Source: Thalassospira profundimaris (GTDB lineage: Bacteria > Pseudomonadota > Alphaproteobacteria > Rhodospirillales > Thalassospiraceae). Taken from it: a stretch of 64,000 nucleotides of DNA. Location: positions 1 through 64,000 of the forward strand of contig NZ_JPWH01000025.1 of assembly GCF_003326755.1 (NCBI RefSeq). Direction: 5' to 3'. The first letter of the stretch is position 1. Each line of letters begins with the position of its first letter. The position numbers and the translations under genes are program-made. The notes beneath the pieces were generated by a model, which searched no databases, was not told the origin of the DNA, and saw nothing but the letters and a program-made list of their open reading frames with translations. Shown piece by piece: positions 17,784 through 27,904 of this stretch.

Positions 17784-18103
17784 CATCGTCTCCATCAAGG
17801 AGGCCGGGTGTTCGCATTGCCGGTCCGACACGGAACCGAAAGATTTTATGTTGCGGCATTCACCCTCCCTTGCGGGTGCGAACGGCTGGCTGCCACAAAG
17901 CCAATGTTGGCAATACCCCAATGTGACGCGGCACGCAACGCCAAACCCGCACAATCCGGAATGCCAAACCGCGATCCGGCCAATATGATGTCCCTTGATT
18001 GACAGTCCCAATGGCGCAACATATACCAGAATGAAGAATGCGTTTTTAACAGATCCGCCCACCCGCACGGGCCCGAGGCTCTGTTTTACAAAGGATAAGA
18101 CAC

Positions 18104-18337
18104 ATGGCGATGGCAGCACACGAAATTGAATCCATGATCAAGGAAGCCCTTCCCGATGCCCAGGTCCGAATCGAGGATCTGCGCGGGGATGGCGATCATT
18201 ATGCCGCGCTGGTTGTCTCCGAGGCTTTCCGCGGCAAAACCCGCGTCATCCAGCATCAGATGGTTTATTCCGCCCTGAAGGGCAAAATGGGCGACGAATT
18301 GCACGCCCTCGCCCTGCAAACCTCGGTTCCCGAATAA
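18104..18337 (+). CDS. BolA family protein
   Basis: A 77-residue BolA-fold protein of the IbaG type: MIKEALPDAQVRIEDLRGDGDHYAALVVSEAF carries the family loop DGDHYAALVVS, and RVIQHQMVYSALKGKM has the conserved RVIQHQ..Y..L helix with the histidine used for [2Fe-2S] binding with monothiol glutaredoxins. BolA and Grx4 work as a pair in Fe-S trafficking. Its partner grxD lies 1.1 kb downstream on the same strand, with rarD between them. Confidence 0.93.
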   Translation: MAMAAHEIESMIKEALPDAQVRIEDLRGDGDHYAALVVSEAFRGKTRVIQHQMVYSALKGKMGDELHALALQTSVPE

Positions 18338-18461
18338 ACCACCCCGACGCCGACTTTCGGTCTGTTTGAGAAATCCCGTGCCGTGCGCGCCGTTTTTTTA
18401 ACCGGGGCGCACAGGTTTTCCGGGGCCAGATGGCGCCCCTTTGCTGACTCTGGTTCATTTT

Positions 18462-19370
18462 ATGTCACAATCCCACAAACCGGCCCTGATCGGCATCGGC
18501 CCCCTAGCCGGGCTCGGCGCATTTTGTTTCTGGGGTATTTCCGGGGCCTATTTTCATGCCGTCGGCTTTGCCGGGGCGATGGAAATTCTCAGTCATCGTA
18601 TTGTATGGTCTGTCGTGCTGACCCTGGTGCTGATTTTTGCCCTCGGGCGCAAGGCATCGCTGCTGCAATTGCTGGGGTCGGCCCGGACAATCGGGGTTTT
18701 GTGCATGACCGGCCTGCTGATTGCCGGTAACTGGCTGATCTATATCTGGTCGGTCAATCATGGTCATGCCATCGAGGCCAGCCTGGGCTATTATATCATG
18801 CCGCTGATCATGCTGGTGCTGGGGCGTATTTTCCTTAAGGAAACGCTTAATCGGGTTCAGGTTCTATCGGTGATCATCGTCTCGCTCGGGGTGTTGAACC
18901 TGCTGGCATTTTTTGGCACCGTGCCCTGGATCGCACTGGGCCTGGCGTTTTTGTTCGGCTTTTATGGTCTGTTGCGCAAAATGGTCCCGGCAGACCCGAT
19001 TGCCGGCCTGTTTGTCGAATGCCTGGCGTTACTGCCAATTGCCCTGATTTATCTGGGCTGGCTTGAAAGCCGGGATGAACTGGTTTTTCTGCAAACCAGC
19101 ACCGCCAACCAGGCCATGCTGATTGGCCTTGGGGCGATGACGACCATTCCGCTGGTGCTGTTTGCCTTTGCCGCGCGCAACATGAAATTTGGCGCACTGG
19201 GCCTGATGCAATATATCAACCCGACCCTTCAGCTTTGTGTTGCCGTGCTGCTGTTTGGCGAACCCTTTACGCAGGCCCACCTGATCACCTATATTTTTGT
19301 CTGGTGCGGACTTGCCCTTTTTACCTGGGATAATTTGCGCACAAGCCGTGCCGCACGCGCCAACAGTTGA
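18462..19370 (+). CDS. rarD: EamA family transporter RarD
   Basis: About 302 residues with ten hydrophobic helices in two EamA repeats, an inner-membrane drug/metabolite transporter. RarD hallmarks seen: FCFWGISGAYFHAV, ILSHRIVWS, NWLIYIWSVNHGHAIEASLGYYIMPL (divided: NWLIYIWSVNHGHAIEAS and LGYYIMPL) and GLMQYINPTLQ. The substrate is unknown (the name comes from chloramphenicol resistance). The ATG at 18462 is used; an in-frame TTG at 18441 is possible and neither has a strong ribosome site. It separates bolA from grxD. Confidence 0.9.
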   Translation: MSQSHKPALIGIGPLAGLGAFCFWGISGAYFHAVGFAGAMEILSHRIVWSVVLTLVLIFALGRKASLLQLLGSARTIGVLCMTGLLIAGNWLIYIWSVNHGHAIEASLGYYIMPLIMLVLGRIFLKETLNRVQVLSVIIVSLGVLNLLAFFGTVPWIALGLAFLFGFYGLLRKMVPADPIAGLFVECLALLPIALIYLGWLESRDELVFLQTSTANQAMLIGLGAMTTIPLVLFAFAARNMKFGALGLMQYINPTLQLCVAVLLFGEPFTQAHLITYIFVWCGLALFTWDNLRTSRAARANS

Positions 19371-19466
19371 CAGAAACGCGCCAGAGGGCCATATCTTCGG
19401 CCAGCCTTATTCATATACCTGCGGTCGCACGCCGAACCGCGCTTATTACAGTCAAGGATACCCGTT

Positions 19467-19802
19467 ATGTCCGAAAATCCGGTTTTTGACCGCATCCAGA
19501 AAGATATCGACGACAACGACGTCGTTCTGTTCATGAAAGGGACCGCCATGTTCCCGCAATGCGGTTTCTCGGCCGCTGTGGTTCAGGTTCTGGCCGAACT
19601 GGGCGTTCCGTTCAAAGACGTCAATGTGCTGGTTGACCCGGCCATTCGTCAGGGCATCAAGGACTTTTCCAACTGGCCGACCATTCCGCAGCTTTACGTC
19701 AAGGGCGAGTTCGTGGGCGGTTGTGACATCGTTCGGGAAATGTTTGCTTCGGGCGAACTTTCGCAGCATATGCGCGACAAGGGTGTGGCTGCTGCCGCCT
19801 GA
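19467..19802 (+). CDS. grxD: Monothiol glutaredoxin Grx4/GrxD
   Basis: A 111-residue cytoplasmic glutaredoxin that binds a bridging [2Fe-2S] cluster with glutathione and BolA. The monothiol active site CGFS is at C32 ([13 protein letters not shown]), with the [20 protein letters not shown] glutathione-binding segment following ([19 protein letters not shown]). Full length for the family. A strong terminator lies 22 bases after the stop. Confidence 0.96.
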   Translation: MSENPVFDRIQKDIDDNDVVLFMKGTAMFPQCGFSAAVVQVLAELGVPFKDVNVLVDPAIRQGIKDFSNWPTIPQLYVKGEFVGGCDIVREMFASGELSQHMRDKGVAAAA

Positions 19803-19824
19803 TTATTCGCCACCGAATGACTTG

Positions 19825-19856
19825 AAAACACGTCAGGGATGCCTCTGGCGTGTTTT
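19825..19856 (+). terminator. Terminator of grxD
   Basis: A 12-bp stem (19825-19836 with 19845-19856, one G-T pair) with an 8-base loop, followed by T residues. Confidence 0.9.
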
Positions 19857-19879
19857 TTATGCCAAAATGCCGGACTTTG

Positions 19880-20329
19880 TTACGGCCCCTGCCGGGCATA
19901 ATGACCTTTCCCGCCGTGTTCCGGCACGGGAAACACCACGTCATAAATCCAGTTAAAGACAAACGCGTAAACGAGATAAAAGGCCGAAAACGACACATCC
20001 ATCGTAAAGGCATGCCAAAGGCTGACATCCAGATACCAGGCGATAAAGGGCATTAACACGGTTAACAAACCGGCCTCAAACGTGATGGCGTGAAACACGC
20101 GCAAGACCACTGATTTGCCGGTATGCCCCTGAAGGCGGCGCAGGATGTGATCAAACCCCAGATTGAACAGATAATTCCACACTGTGGCGATCGTGGCACT
20201 GACCAGGGCGACAACACCCACCTCGCTCATGCCAAAGTCAAACACCCATCCGCCCAGGGGAATGACAATCAGCAAACCGATAATTTCAAAGGAAAGGGCG
20301 TGGCGGATACGGTCCTGTGTCGTGCGCAT
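19880..20329 (-). CDS. PACE family efflux transporter
   Basis: A 149-residue membrane protein with four helices in two tandem BTP-type repeats: FEIIGLLIVIPLGGWVF (first pair) and FEAGLLTVLMPFIAWYLDV (second pair), each preceded by an RxxHA motif (RIRHALSFE, RVFHAITFE) and containing the ATIATVWNYLFN / YAFVFNWIYD segments. PACE proteins (AceI type) export biocides such as chlorhexidine and, naturally, short-chain diamines. Converges on grxD and lies alone on the minus strand. Confidence 0.88.
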   Translation of the reverse strand: MRTTQDRIRHALSFEIIGLLIVIPLGGWVFDFGMSEVGVVALVSATIATVWNYLFNLGFDHILRRLQGHTGKSVVLRVFHAITFEAGLLTVLMPFIAWYLDVSLWHAFTMDVSFSAFYLVYAFVFNWIYDVVFPVPEHGGKGHYARQGP

Positions 20330-20450
20330 AGCGACCTCGTCATGATGCCGGGTCGTCCCGAACGATATGTCCCGAAACGGGCGAGGTCGTCCTCGTTTGC
20401 GGCCATCCTGCCTGAATATCGGGTATCTGGCAACTGGCCTTCGTACAAAA

Positions 20451-20476
20451 AACGCCCGCTAAAACCAGCGGGCGTT
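20451..20476 (-). terminator. Terminator of rpsD
   Basis: AACGCCCGCT pairs perfectly with AGCGGGCGTT around a 6-base loop; on the minus strand a run of six T follows. Confidence 0.92.
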
Positions 20477-20509
20477 TCTGTCCGAATTCGGCGTAATCTG
20501 CGGGGCAGA

Positions 20510-21127
20510 TTAACGCGAATAGAATTCGATAACCAGGTTCGGCTGCATCTGAACCGGGTACGGGATTTCCGAGAATTTCGGGACGCGAACGAAGGTGCCT
20601 TTGAAAGCCTTCGCGTCAACGTCGAGATATTCGGGAATATCGCGTTCTGCCAGGGTGGCAGCTTCCATCACCATCGGAATTTCGCGCGAAGCCGGTTTGA
20701 CTTCAACAACGTCGCCTTCTTTCACCAGGTAAGAAGGAATGGTGACCTTCTTGCCGTTGACCAGGATGTGGCCGTGGTTGACGAACTGGCGCGACGCAAA
20801 AACGGTCGGGACGAATTTCATGCGGTAAACAACGGCGTCCAAACGGGTTTCCAGAATACCAACCAGGGTTTCCGAGGTATCGCCCGGGCGACGCGATGCT
20901 TCTTTGTAGTAACGCAGGAACTGCTTTTCGGAAATGTTGCCATAGTAGCCCTTGAGCTGCTGTTTGGCGAAAAGCTGGGTACCATAATCGGTCGGTTTTT
21001 TACGGCGGGTTGCGCCGTGCATGCCCGGTGCATATTCGCGCTTGTTCAGCGGCGATTTGGAACGGCCCCAAAGGTTCACACCAAGGCGGCGGTCAATTTT
21101 ATGCTTGGCAGCAATACGTTTCGACAT
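20510..21127 (-). CDS. rpsD: 30S ribosomal protein S4
   Basis: A 205-residue 16S rRNA-binding assembly protein. [16 protein letters not shown] at the start, [14 protein letters not shown] [27 protein letters not shown], the S4 RNA-binding domain [33 protein letters not shown] (parts: [29 protein letters not shown]) and the terminal NLVIEFYSR are all family features. The start is set at 21127 because S4 begins MSKR in alphaproteobacteria; the frame upstream is not protein-like. It stands alone, not in the alpha operon, which is usual in alphaproteobacteria. Confidence 0.98.
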   Translation of the reverse strand: MSKRIAAKHKIDRRLGVNLWGRSKSPLNKREYAPGMHGATRRKKPTDYGTQLFAKQQLKGYYGNISEKQFLRYYKEASRRPGDTSETLVGILETRLDAVVYRMKFVPTVFASRQFVNHGHILVNGKKVTIPSYLVKEGDVVEVKPASREIPMVMEAATLAERDIPEYLDVDAKAFKGTFVRVPKFSEIPYPVQMQPNLVIEFYSR

Positions 21128-21275
21128 TCTAAAACTCGCTTTTTTAAAGTGCTTTGTTGTCCCGATAGTTTCTGCATCAACACAATACAGAACGGGGCCG
21201 CAGACTTTTGCCACGACCCGCTTTCTCGGAAGTGAGGCGCAATATAGAGATCATTGCCCGAGAGTCAAACGAAAA

Positions 21276-21300
21276 GGCACCTGTGCGCCCCACAGGTGCC
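21276..21300 (-). terminator. Terminator of the chemoreceptor gene
   Basis: A perfect 10-bp stem, GGCACCTGTG with CACAGGTGCC, 5-base loop, then TTTTCGTTT on the minus strand. Confidence 0.88.
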
Positions 21301-21357
21301 CACAGATGCCTTGCGTTACATGCCTGGCGGGTTTTTCACCATCATAACGGGACAGTT

Positions 21358-23457
21358 TTATTTATCACCCCGGATTTCCCGCAAAAATCCGTCAACCTGT
21401 TCGCGCAGGCTGGCGGCCTGCCCGGTCAAATCGCGCGATGCCTCGGCCACTTCGCTGGCGGCATCGCCAACCATGCCGGTCGATGTGGTGACATCGCCAA
21501 TGGTCGCTGTCACCTGCGAGGTGCCGTGCGCTGCCTGGCTGACATTGCGCGAAATTTCCTCGGTCGCCGCCCCCTGCTGTTCAACGGCGGCCGAAATCGT
21601 TGCAGCAATCTCGCTGATGCGGCGAATGGTCTCGCTGATACCGCCAATCGCGCCCACCGCCTCGCGCGTGGCCCCCTGAATGCCGCCAATCTGGCCCGAA
21701 ATCTCGTCGGTTGCCCGCGCAGTCTGGCTGGCAAGGCTTTTAACCTCGTTGGCCACCACGGCAAAGCCCTTGCCGGCATCCCCGGCGCGGGCCGCCTCGA
21801 TGGTCGCATTCAGGGCCAACAGATTGGTCTGGGCGGCAATCTCCTGGATCAGTGTAACCACATCGCCGATTTTTTCCGAGGCATCGGCAAGGCCGCTGAC
21901 AAGTTCGGTTGTGCGGGTGGCCTCGTCAACGGCGGTGCTGGCGATTTGGTTCGACTGGGAAACCTGGGTCGATATTTCACGAATGGAGGCGGAAAGTTCC
22001 TCTGTGGCGGAGGCCACCGTCTGCACATTGCCCGATGCCTCCTCTGCCGCTTCATTAACAGCGGCAGCCTGGCTGCGGGTATCGACTGCGATCTGGTTCA
22101 TGCGGCCCGACGCATGGGAAAGTTTCTCTGCCGCGCCGCCAACCGACTGGGCCACCGCCCCGACAGAGCGTTCAAACGTATCGGCCAGTTCATTGAGATG
22201 GGCACGACGGCGCTGTTCTGCTTCCCGGTCGGCGCGCTGTTTTTCCTCCTCGGCGGCACGCACACGCATGGCATTTTCCCGAAACACTTCAACGGCCCGT
22301 GCCATGTCGCCAAATTCGTTTTCACGGTCGGTAAAGGGAATATCAATATCGGTACGGTTCCCGGCCAGCAGGCTCATGCTTTCGGTCATGCGCTGAACCG
22401 GCCGCCCCAATGCACCGCCCAGCCACAAGGCAACAAATGCCACCACAATCACGGATAACAGACCGACAATCAGGGCGGCGGTTAACTGGTTATTGGCCTC
22501 CGCCAACACCGCATTCATCGGGTTGACAATCCCAATTGACCAGTTGGTGCCGGTTCGCCCAATCGAGATCGGCGAGAAAACCGTGAAAAATTCATCGCCG
22601 GCCGCCCCCAGGGAAAGTTCCTGCTGAAACACATTTCCCCGTTTTACCTGTCGCAATGCGGCATCCAGCGTTGGATAAATATCAAGAATATTCTTTCCCA
22701 CCAGCGCAGTGTCGCTATGGGCCACGATATATCCCTTTTCCGAGATCAAAGTGGCAATGCCACCTGCGGGCAGGTCAATCTGCTGAATGATGTTTTCCAG
22801 GGTTTTCAGGGCTACATCAGCCGTGACCGCGCCAATCACCTTGCTGCCGGGGGCATCCTGATAGACCGGTGCTGAAATCGTCGTCATCAGCACATCAACG
22901 CCATTTACCGGATAAATATAAGGCTCGACAATGGCTTCACGGCGTTCATCGCGCGGGACCAGCCACCAGTCCCCGTCACCTGGCGTATCAAACCCGACCA
23001 GCGGTGTGACTTCGATCTTGCCTGTCGTATCGCGAAAAAAATAGGGCGCAAACCGCCCGTCCGCATCACTGCCGGCACGGTTGGCATTACTGGCATCGGC
23101 ATTGTCAAAGGCGTTTGGCGCCCACAAGGTGCCCATTGCCAGAATTGAGGGATGTTGCTGCAAATTTTCGGTCATAATGGCCGCTGCAATATCGCGGTCC
23201 GGCTTGCCCGAAAGCACCAGGCCCTTAAGCGCCCCGGCAGTGCTGCGTGCAACTTCGGCGGCGGTATTCATATCCTCGGAAACAAGGCTGGCAAAACGCG
23301 CGGCCTGTTCAAAGGCATTCTCGACGGAAATTTTACGTATGGTTTGAAAAGACTGGACTTGCGTTACCCCCAGCACCGCCGCAATCGCGGTTAACGACAG
23401 ACCAACCATTGCGATAAGAAGCTGCGTTTTCACCGACAAATTCAAAAAGCTTTTCAT
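21358..23457 (-). CDS. Methyl-accepting chemotaxis protein with periplasmic Cache domain
   Basis: A 699-residue transmembrane chemoreceptor. Order: a first membrane helix ([20 protein letters not shown]) near the N-terminus, a periplasmic double-Cache type sensor of about 300 residues ([44 protein letters not shown]), a second helix ([20 protein letters not shown]), a HAMP domain ([19 protein letters not shown] onward), and the cytoplasmic signalling domain with the conserved hairpin tip [20 protein letters not shown]. Cache sensors often bind amino or organic acids; the WW...R..Y pattern hints at small carboxylates or amino acids. The start at 23457 follows an AGGGGGTGGGG ribosome site. It is not in the che operon. 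Confidence 0.95.
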   Translation of the reverse strand: MKSFLNLSVKTQLLIAMVGLSLTAIAAVLGVTQVQSFQTIRKISVENAFEQAARFASLVSEDMNTAAEVARSTAGALKGLVLSGKPDRDIAAAIMTENLQQHPSILAMGTLWAPNAFDNADASNANRAGSDADGRFAPYFFRDTTGKIEVTPLVGFDTPGDGDWWLVPRDERREAIVEPYIYPVNGVDVLMTTISAPVYQDAPGSKVIGAVTADVALKTLENIIQQIDLPAGGIATLISEKGYIVAHSDTALVGKNILDIYPTLDAALRQVKRGNVFQQELSLGAAGDEFFTVFSPISIGRTGTNWSIGIVNPMNAVLAEANNQLTAALIVGLLSVIVVAFVALWLGGALGRPVQRMTESMSLLAGNRTDIDIPFTDRENEFGDMARAVEVFRENAMRVRAAEEEKQRADREAEQRRRAHLNELADTFERSVGAVAQSVGGAAEKLSHASGRMNQIAVDTRSQAAAVNEAAEEASGNVQTVASATEELSASIREISTQVSQSNQIASTAVDEATRTTELVSGLADASEKIGDVVTLIQEIAAQTNLLALNATIEAARAGDAGKGFAVVANEVKSLASQTARATDEISGQIGGIQGATREAVGAIGGISETIRRISEIAATISAAVEQQGAATEEISRNVSQAAHGTSQVTATIGDVTTSTGMVGDAASEVAEASRDLTGQAASLREQVDGFLREIRGDK

Positions 23458-23603
23458 CCCCACCCCCTGAAAAGGCCTTTGCGACACCATCCCTGAATGC
23501 TGTCCTGATCACATCGAGTTTAATGCAACCAGGAAGACTTTAAAGTTAAACAAAATATAACCTTTGCATCAATGCGTCTGGGCCACCCGCAGCCGCGAAC
23601 AAA

Positions 23604-23628
23604 AACACCCGGCACAGGGCCGGGTGTT
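23604..23628 (-). terminator. Terminator of trmJ
   Basis: AACACCCGGC pairs with GCCGGGTGTT around a 5-base loop; the minus strand continues TTTTTG. Confidence 0.9.
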
Positions 23629-23652
23629 AGAAACACGGTATCAGAATGCGGG

Positions 23653-24438
23653 TCACGTACGGGGTTTGTGTTTCCCGCCACGCAATGCCACCAGCATCCC
23701 GCGAATGGTTTGCACTTCCTGATGGGTGATGCCAACCCGATTAAAAATATTGCGGATATTGCGCATCATGGCCGGGCGTTTTTCGGCCACCCGAAAGAAC
23801 CCGGATTCATCAAGCTCTTCTTCCATATGAACAAACATGCGTTCCACCTCATCACGGGTGGCGGGGAAAGAATCATTGAGCATCATCTGATAATCGGGCA
23901 CCTCAACCCCGGCCTGCCACCATTCATAGCCAATCAGCAACACCGCCTGTGCCAGGTTAAGCGAGGTAAAACCGGGATTAAGCGGCACCGTCACCACCGC
24001 ATCGGCCATCGCAACATGTTCGTTGCGCACACCTGTTCGTTCGGGGCCAAACATCACGCCCACTTTTTCGTTACGGGCAATATTGGCCCGCATTTCCGGG
24101 CCAAGGCCGCGCGGGGTGAAAACCGGTTTTACCGCATCGCGGGTGCGTGCTGTCGTCACGTAAATGCGGTTCAAATCGGCCAGCGCGTCTTCTTCACGCT
24201 CGAAAATGCGGGTATTTTCAATAACAATATCGGCACCCGAGGCATTGGCGACCGCCTTTTCATTGGGCCAGCCATCCCGCGGGCGCACCAGACGCAATTC
24301 CACCAGACCACAATTGAGCATGGCGCGCGCCGCCTTGCCAATATTATCACCAAGCTGCGGTTCGATCAGAATGATCACCGGCGGATTTTCCACACCACCT
24401 GTTCTCGATACATCCACCTTGCCGGGGCTGCCGCTCAT
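23653..24438 (-). CDS. trmJ: tRNA 2'-O-methyltransferase TrmJ-like (SpoU family)
   Basis: A 261-residue SPOUT methyltransferase. Motif 1 is NIGKAARAMLNCGL, motif 2 VGVMFGPERTGVRNE and motif 3 VTVPLNPGFTSLNLAQAVLLI (as VPLNPGFTSLNLAQAVLL), which form the SAM-binding trefoil knot. The C-terminal 90 residues are the helical extension of TrmJ (FVHMEEELDESGFF), which methylates nucleotide 32 in the tRNA anticodon loop. Start at 24438 by comparison with the family; an earlier Met at 24462 is possible. Confidence 0.9.
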   Translation of the reverse strand: MSGSPGKVDVSRTGGVENPPVIILIEPQLGDNIGKAARAMLNCGLVELRLVRPRDGWPNEKAVANASGADIVIENTRIFEREEDALADLNRIYVTTARTRDAVKPVFTPRGLGPEMRANIARNEKVGVMFGPERTGVRNEHVAMADAVVTVPLNPGFTSLNLAQAVLLIGYEWWQAGVEVPDYQMMLNDSFPATRDEVERMFVHMEEELDESGFFRVAEKRPAMMRNIRNIFNRVGITHQEVQTIRGMLVALRGGKHKPRT

Positions 24439-24673
24439 GTCCGGGATTCTCCAGTTGCGCACAAAATTAAGTACGCTTCTTTAGCAAATCCTTCCCAGGG
24501 AAACCAGTGGCTGTCGGGCGAATTATCCCGCCGGTATCCGACCACATCTCATGATCACAAGCTGTTTGATCTTTTGCACGGCATTACAAACAGAAAACCA
24601 GCAGACCATCATCCGCTGGCTTCTCAAAAATCATCTATCTGCTGTCATAATACGCCGATATTTCCCGGCACCC

Positions 24674-26287
24674 TTAGGAATGCTGGCTGCGAATCCCGGC
24701 CTTGAACAGTTTATAGCTTATGGAATCACGCAGGGCGTTATAGGACGCCTCGATAATGTTGGTTGAAACACCCACGGTTGACCAGCTATTGCCTTCGGCA
24801 TCACGGCTTTCGATCATCACGCGGGTGACAGCACGGGTGCCATCGCCACGGGTTATGATGCGCACCTTGTAATCTATCAGTTCGATCGGAGCGATGACCT
24901 CGCGATATTCCGGCACGGTCAGCAACACTTTGCGAAGCGCCGCATCCAGGGCGTTGACCGGCCCGTTGCCTTCGGCCACCGACATGAACTGTTCATCGCC
25001 CACCACGACCTTCACGGTCGCTTCGGACATGGTGATAACCTGTTCATCCTGTTCATCAACCCAGCGGCGTTCGTCGATCACGCGAAAAGACGTCACCCGG
25101 AAATAGCGTTCCAGTTCACCCATTGCCTTGCGGGCCAAAAGCTCAAAGCTGGCTTCAGCCCCGTCATAGGCATAACCATCGAACTCGCGCTGTTTGACCA
25201 GTTCCACCAGTTTGCCCACCGCCTCGGATTTCGGGTCCACCTCCACCCCGATTTCACGGAAACGGGCGAGAATATTGGACCGCCCGGCCTGGTCAGAGAC
25301 CAGAATCTGGCGCTGATTCCCGACCTTTTCGGGTTCAATATGCTCATAACAGGTCGGGTTTTTCTCGACCGCCGACACATGCAGGCCGCCTTTATGGGCA
25401 AAGGCGGAATCCCCGACATAGGCGGACTGACGGAGCGGTTCACGATTTAGCCGTTCATCCAGAATATGCGAGATCCGGCGCAACTGGGTCAGTTGATGTG
25501 CACTGATGCCCACGTCATATCCCATTTTCAGCATCAAAGTCGGGATAATGGAAATCAGGTTGGCGTTACCACACCGTTCCCCCAAACCATTCAGCGTGCC
25601 CTGAATTTGCCGCGCCCCGGCGCGCACCGCCGCCAACGAATTTGCCACCGCATTTTCGGTATCGTTATGGCAGTGAATACCCACATTGCCGCCGGGAATG
25701 CGCGAACACACATCGGTGACAATATCAAAAATCTCGTCTGGCAGGGTGCCGCCATTGGTATCGCACAACACCACCCAGCGCGCCCCGGCATCATAGGCCG
25801 CCTGAATGGCCGACAGGGCATAATCCCGGTTGGCCTTGTAACCATCAAAGAAATGCTCGGCATCAAACAGCACTTCTTCGCTATGCTGTTTTACATGGGC
25901 GACCGATTCCGAAATCATCGCCAGGTTTTCATCAAGTTCGATGCCCAGCGCTTCTGTCACCTGGAAATCCCAGCTTTTCCCCACCATGCACACCACCGGC
26001 GCATTCTGGATCAGCGTGGTCAGGCCCGGATCATTTGATGCCGACCGTCCGGCGCGCCGGGTCATACCAAAGGCAGTCAGGCGGGAATTTTTCAGTTTGG
26101 GCGGATTGGCAAAAAACGCATCATCGGTCGGGTTTGCCCCGGGCCAGCCGCCTTCAATATAGTCAATCGACAGCTCGTCCAGTGCCTTGGCAATCGCGGT
26201 TTTGTCCGCGGCTGAAAAATCAACGCCCTGGGTCTGTTGCCCATCGCGCAAGGTACTGTCATAGAGATAGACGCGCTTGTCAGACAT
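24674..26287 (-). CDS. cimA: (R)-citramalate synthase CimA
   Basis: A 537-residue enzyme of the 2-isopropylmalate/homocitrate synthase family that condenses pyruvate with acetyl-CoA to citramalate, an entry to isoleucine made without threonine. Seen: the HMGL-like TIM barrel with YDSTLRDGQQTQG at the start, the metal-binding GIHCHNDTENAVANS, NGLGERCGNANL, and the C-terminal regulatory LeuA-dimer domain from about residue 380. The TQG after the RDGEQ-like motif and the overall length favour citramalate synthase over LeuA. Start at MSDKRV; the upstream 33 codons are not protein-like. Monocistronic. Confidence 0.9.
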   Translation of the reverse strand: MSDKRVYLYDSTLRDGQQTQGVDFSAADKTAIAKALDELSIDYIEGGWPGANPTDDAFFANPPKLKNSRLTAFGMTRRAGRSASNDPGLTTLIQNAPVVCMVGKSWDFQVTEALGIELDENLAMISESVAHVKQHSEEVLFDAEHFFDGYKANRDYALSAIQAAYDAGARWVVLCDTNGGTLPDEIFDIVTDVCSRIPGGNVGIHCHNDTENAVANSLAAVRAGARQIQGTLNGLGERCGNANLISIIPTLMLKMGYDVGISAHQLTQLRRISHILDERLNREPLRQSAYVGDSAFAHKGGLHVSAVEKNPTCYEHIEPEKVGNQRQILVSDQAGRSNILARFREIGVEVDPKSEAVGKLVELVKQREFDGYAYDGAEASFELLARKAMGELERYFRVTSFRVIDERRWVDEQDEQVITMSEATVKVVVGDEQFMSVAEGNGPVNALDAALRKVLLTVPEYREVIAPIELIDYKVRIITRGDGTRAVTRVMIESRDAEGNSWSTVGVSTNIIEASYNALRDSISYKLFKAGIRSQHS

Positions 26288-26613
26288 ACTGGTTCCAAAT
26301 CTGCATAGAATGCGGCGCACAAAACGCCAGTCAAAACGGGAATAGCCCGACAGCCACTGCCGGGACGGTCTGGCAAATTGCCGCAAAACGGCGCGACACG
26401 CAACCTCGTTGCCATCTATCCGAAAAAAACGGCAAAAACCGCCTTTTCTCCGCCTTTAGAGTAGCAACCCTGTCCCCCTGCATGATTGTGCGCTATGGCA
26501 CGGCAACCTTATATTGTTAGACAGATTACAAGATGCCGTTTTTGGCGCTTCCCGGCATAGCGTTGCCATCCGCGCATATATGGATTTTCTCTGATATTCA
26601 AGGACACAGTCAG

Positions 26614-26871
26614 ATGGATCGCATTGCTTCCATGTCAGACGATCTGATCTTCCTGGGCGGGCTTACCTGGTACCGTGACGGCAAACATTGCTGGCGTGCT
26701 GCCGACCGTTTTGCCGAATACACCATCTGTCGCAAACCTGATGACAGATGGCATGGTTACTGGATGCGCAATGGCATCAAAACCCGGGCGGAATGGTCCT
26801 GCCCGACGATTGAAACCTTTGCCGAATATCTGATTGACCAGGTGCGTCATGCACGGCTGGAGCTCGATTGA
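26614..26871 (+). CDS. Small uncharacterised protein
   Basis: An 85-residue soluble protein, rich in aromatic residues (LTWYRDGKHCWRAADRFAEY; DRWHGYWMRNGIK). No family recognised. An AAGGA ribosome site sits about 9 bases before the ATG, and codon use resembles the neighbours, so it is probably expressed. The frame continues upstream to 26533 without protein-like sequence. It lies between cimA (divergent) and a FrnE-like oxidoreductase. Confidence 0.6.
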   Translation: MDRIASMSDDLIFLGGLTWYRDGKHCWRAADRFAEYTICRKPDDRWHGYWMRNGIKTRAEWSCPTIETFAEYLIDQVRHARLELD

Positions 26872-27050
26872 TCTGCGCGCTCGTCGGCAGCCTTTTACGC
26901 TCTGGCACGTATGTCGGTTACGGAACCGGGCCAACAGAACAGTGAATGCCATTCATCGCCCCAATGCCTCCCGCCTGCACAAGAATGGTTGCGTTCCGCG
27001 TATAAGGGCTTATTTCTGGGGCAGATTGTTTCACTAACAAAGGTCTTTGC

Positions 27051-27713
27051 ATGACCCATCCAACCAAAATGCAGATCGACATTGTTTCCGACGTCGTCTG
27101 CCCGCGGTGCATTATCGGCTATAAACATCTGGAACAGGCGCTGGCCAATCTTGAGGGTCAGATTGACGCCAAATTGCGCTGGCACCCGTTTGAACTCAAC
27201 CCCGATATGGGGCCCGAAGGCCAGGAACTGGGCGAACATATCCATGAAAAATATGGCCTGACCCCGGATCAAAGTGCCGAAAACCGCGCGCGCATCCAGA
27301 CAATGGGCGAAAATGCCGGTTTTGAAATCCGTTTCAGTTCGGACAGCCGCATTTACAACACCTTCGATGCCCATCGCCTGCTATATTGGGCGGGCAAGAA
27401 GGGCAAACAGACCGACCTGAAACTGGCCCTGTTTGCGGCCTATTTTCAGGAGGCCGAAAACCCCGGTGATCATGGCGTCTTGAAACGCTGCTGCGAGGAA
27501 GTGGGCCTGTCCCCCGAAGAAGCCGCCGACATCCTTGCCAGCGACAAATTCGCCAGCGAAGTGCGCGCCGAGGAAGAAGAATTTAAAAATGCCGGCATCA
27601 CGTCGGTGCCGACCTATGTGGTCAATGGCAAATACGCCATTTCCGGCGGGCATCCGCCCGAGGTATTTGAACAGGCCCTTTCCGAAATCGCCCGCGGCGT
27701 TGAAGAAGCCTGA
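27051..27713 (+). CDS. DsbA/FrnE family thiol oxidoreductase
   Basis: A 220-residue cytoplasmic thioredoxin-fold protein of the FrnE/DsbA-like group: VVCPRCIIGYKHLEQAL near the N-terminus gives a CPRC active site (C17, C20), helical insertion follows, and the cis-proline loop ITSVPTYVVNGKYAISG closes the fold. FrnE relatives act in disulfide exchange or polyketide isomerisation and oxidative stress. Most have CPWC; the Arg between the cysteines would change the redox potential. No signal peptide. Terminator 28 bases after the stop. Confidence 0.88.
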   Translation: MTHPTKMQIDIVSDVVCPRCIIGYKHLEQALANLEGQIDAKLRWHPFELNPDMGPEGQELGEHIHEKYGLTPDQSAENRARIQTMGENAGFEIRFSSDSRIYNTFDAHRLLYWAGKKGKQTDLKLALFAAYFQEAENPGDHGVLKRCCEEVGLSPEEAADILASDKFASEVRAEEEEFKNAGITSVPTYVVNGKYAISGGHPPEVFEQALSEIARGVEEA

Positions 27714-27741
27714 ACCGCCTTAAAACCACTCCATATCCGCA

Positions 27742-27772
27742 AAAGCCCGGCCATCCGTCATGGCCGGGCTTT
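27742..27772 (+). terminator. Terminator of the FrnE-like gene
   Basis: A perfect 13-bp stem (27742-27754 with 27760-27772), 5-base loop, short T tail. Confidence 0.85.
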
Positions 27773-27904
27773 GTCATAACCACCTTGGCCCTTCCTGCGC
27801 CTGACATATCATGTCAGCACGCTTTGACTATGGGTTTTACCCAATCGACCCGGGCCTGACAATCCCCTATAGTTTTAAAGGCTTTCAAAACAGGGGCGGG
27901 CGTC

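Noticed and set aside
21208..22458. 416-codon open frame opposite the chemoreceptor
   Set aside because: Gly/His/Arg-rich antisense shadow of the signalling domain.
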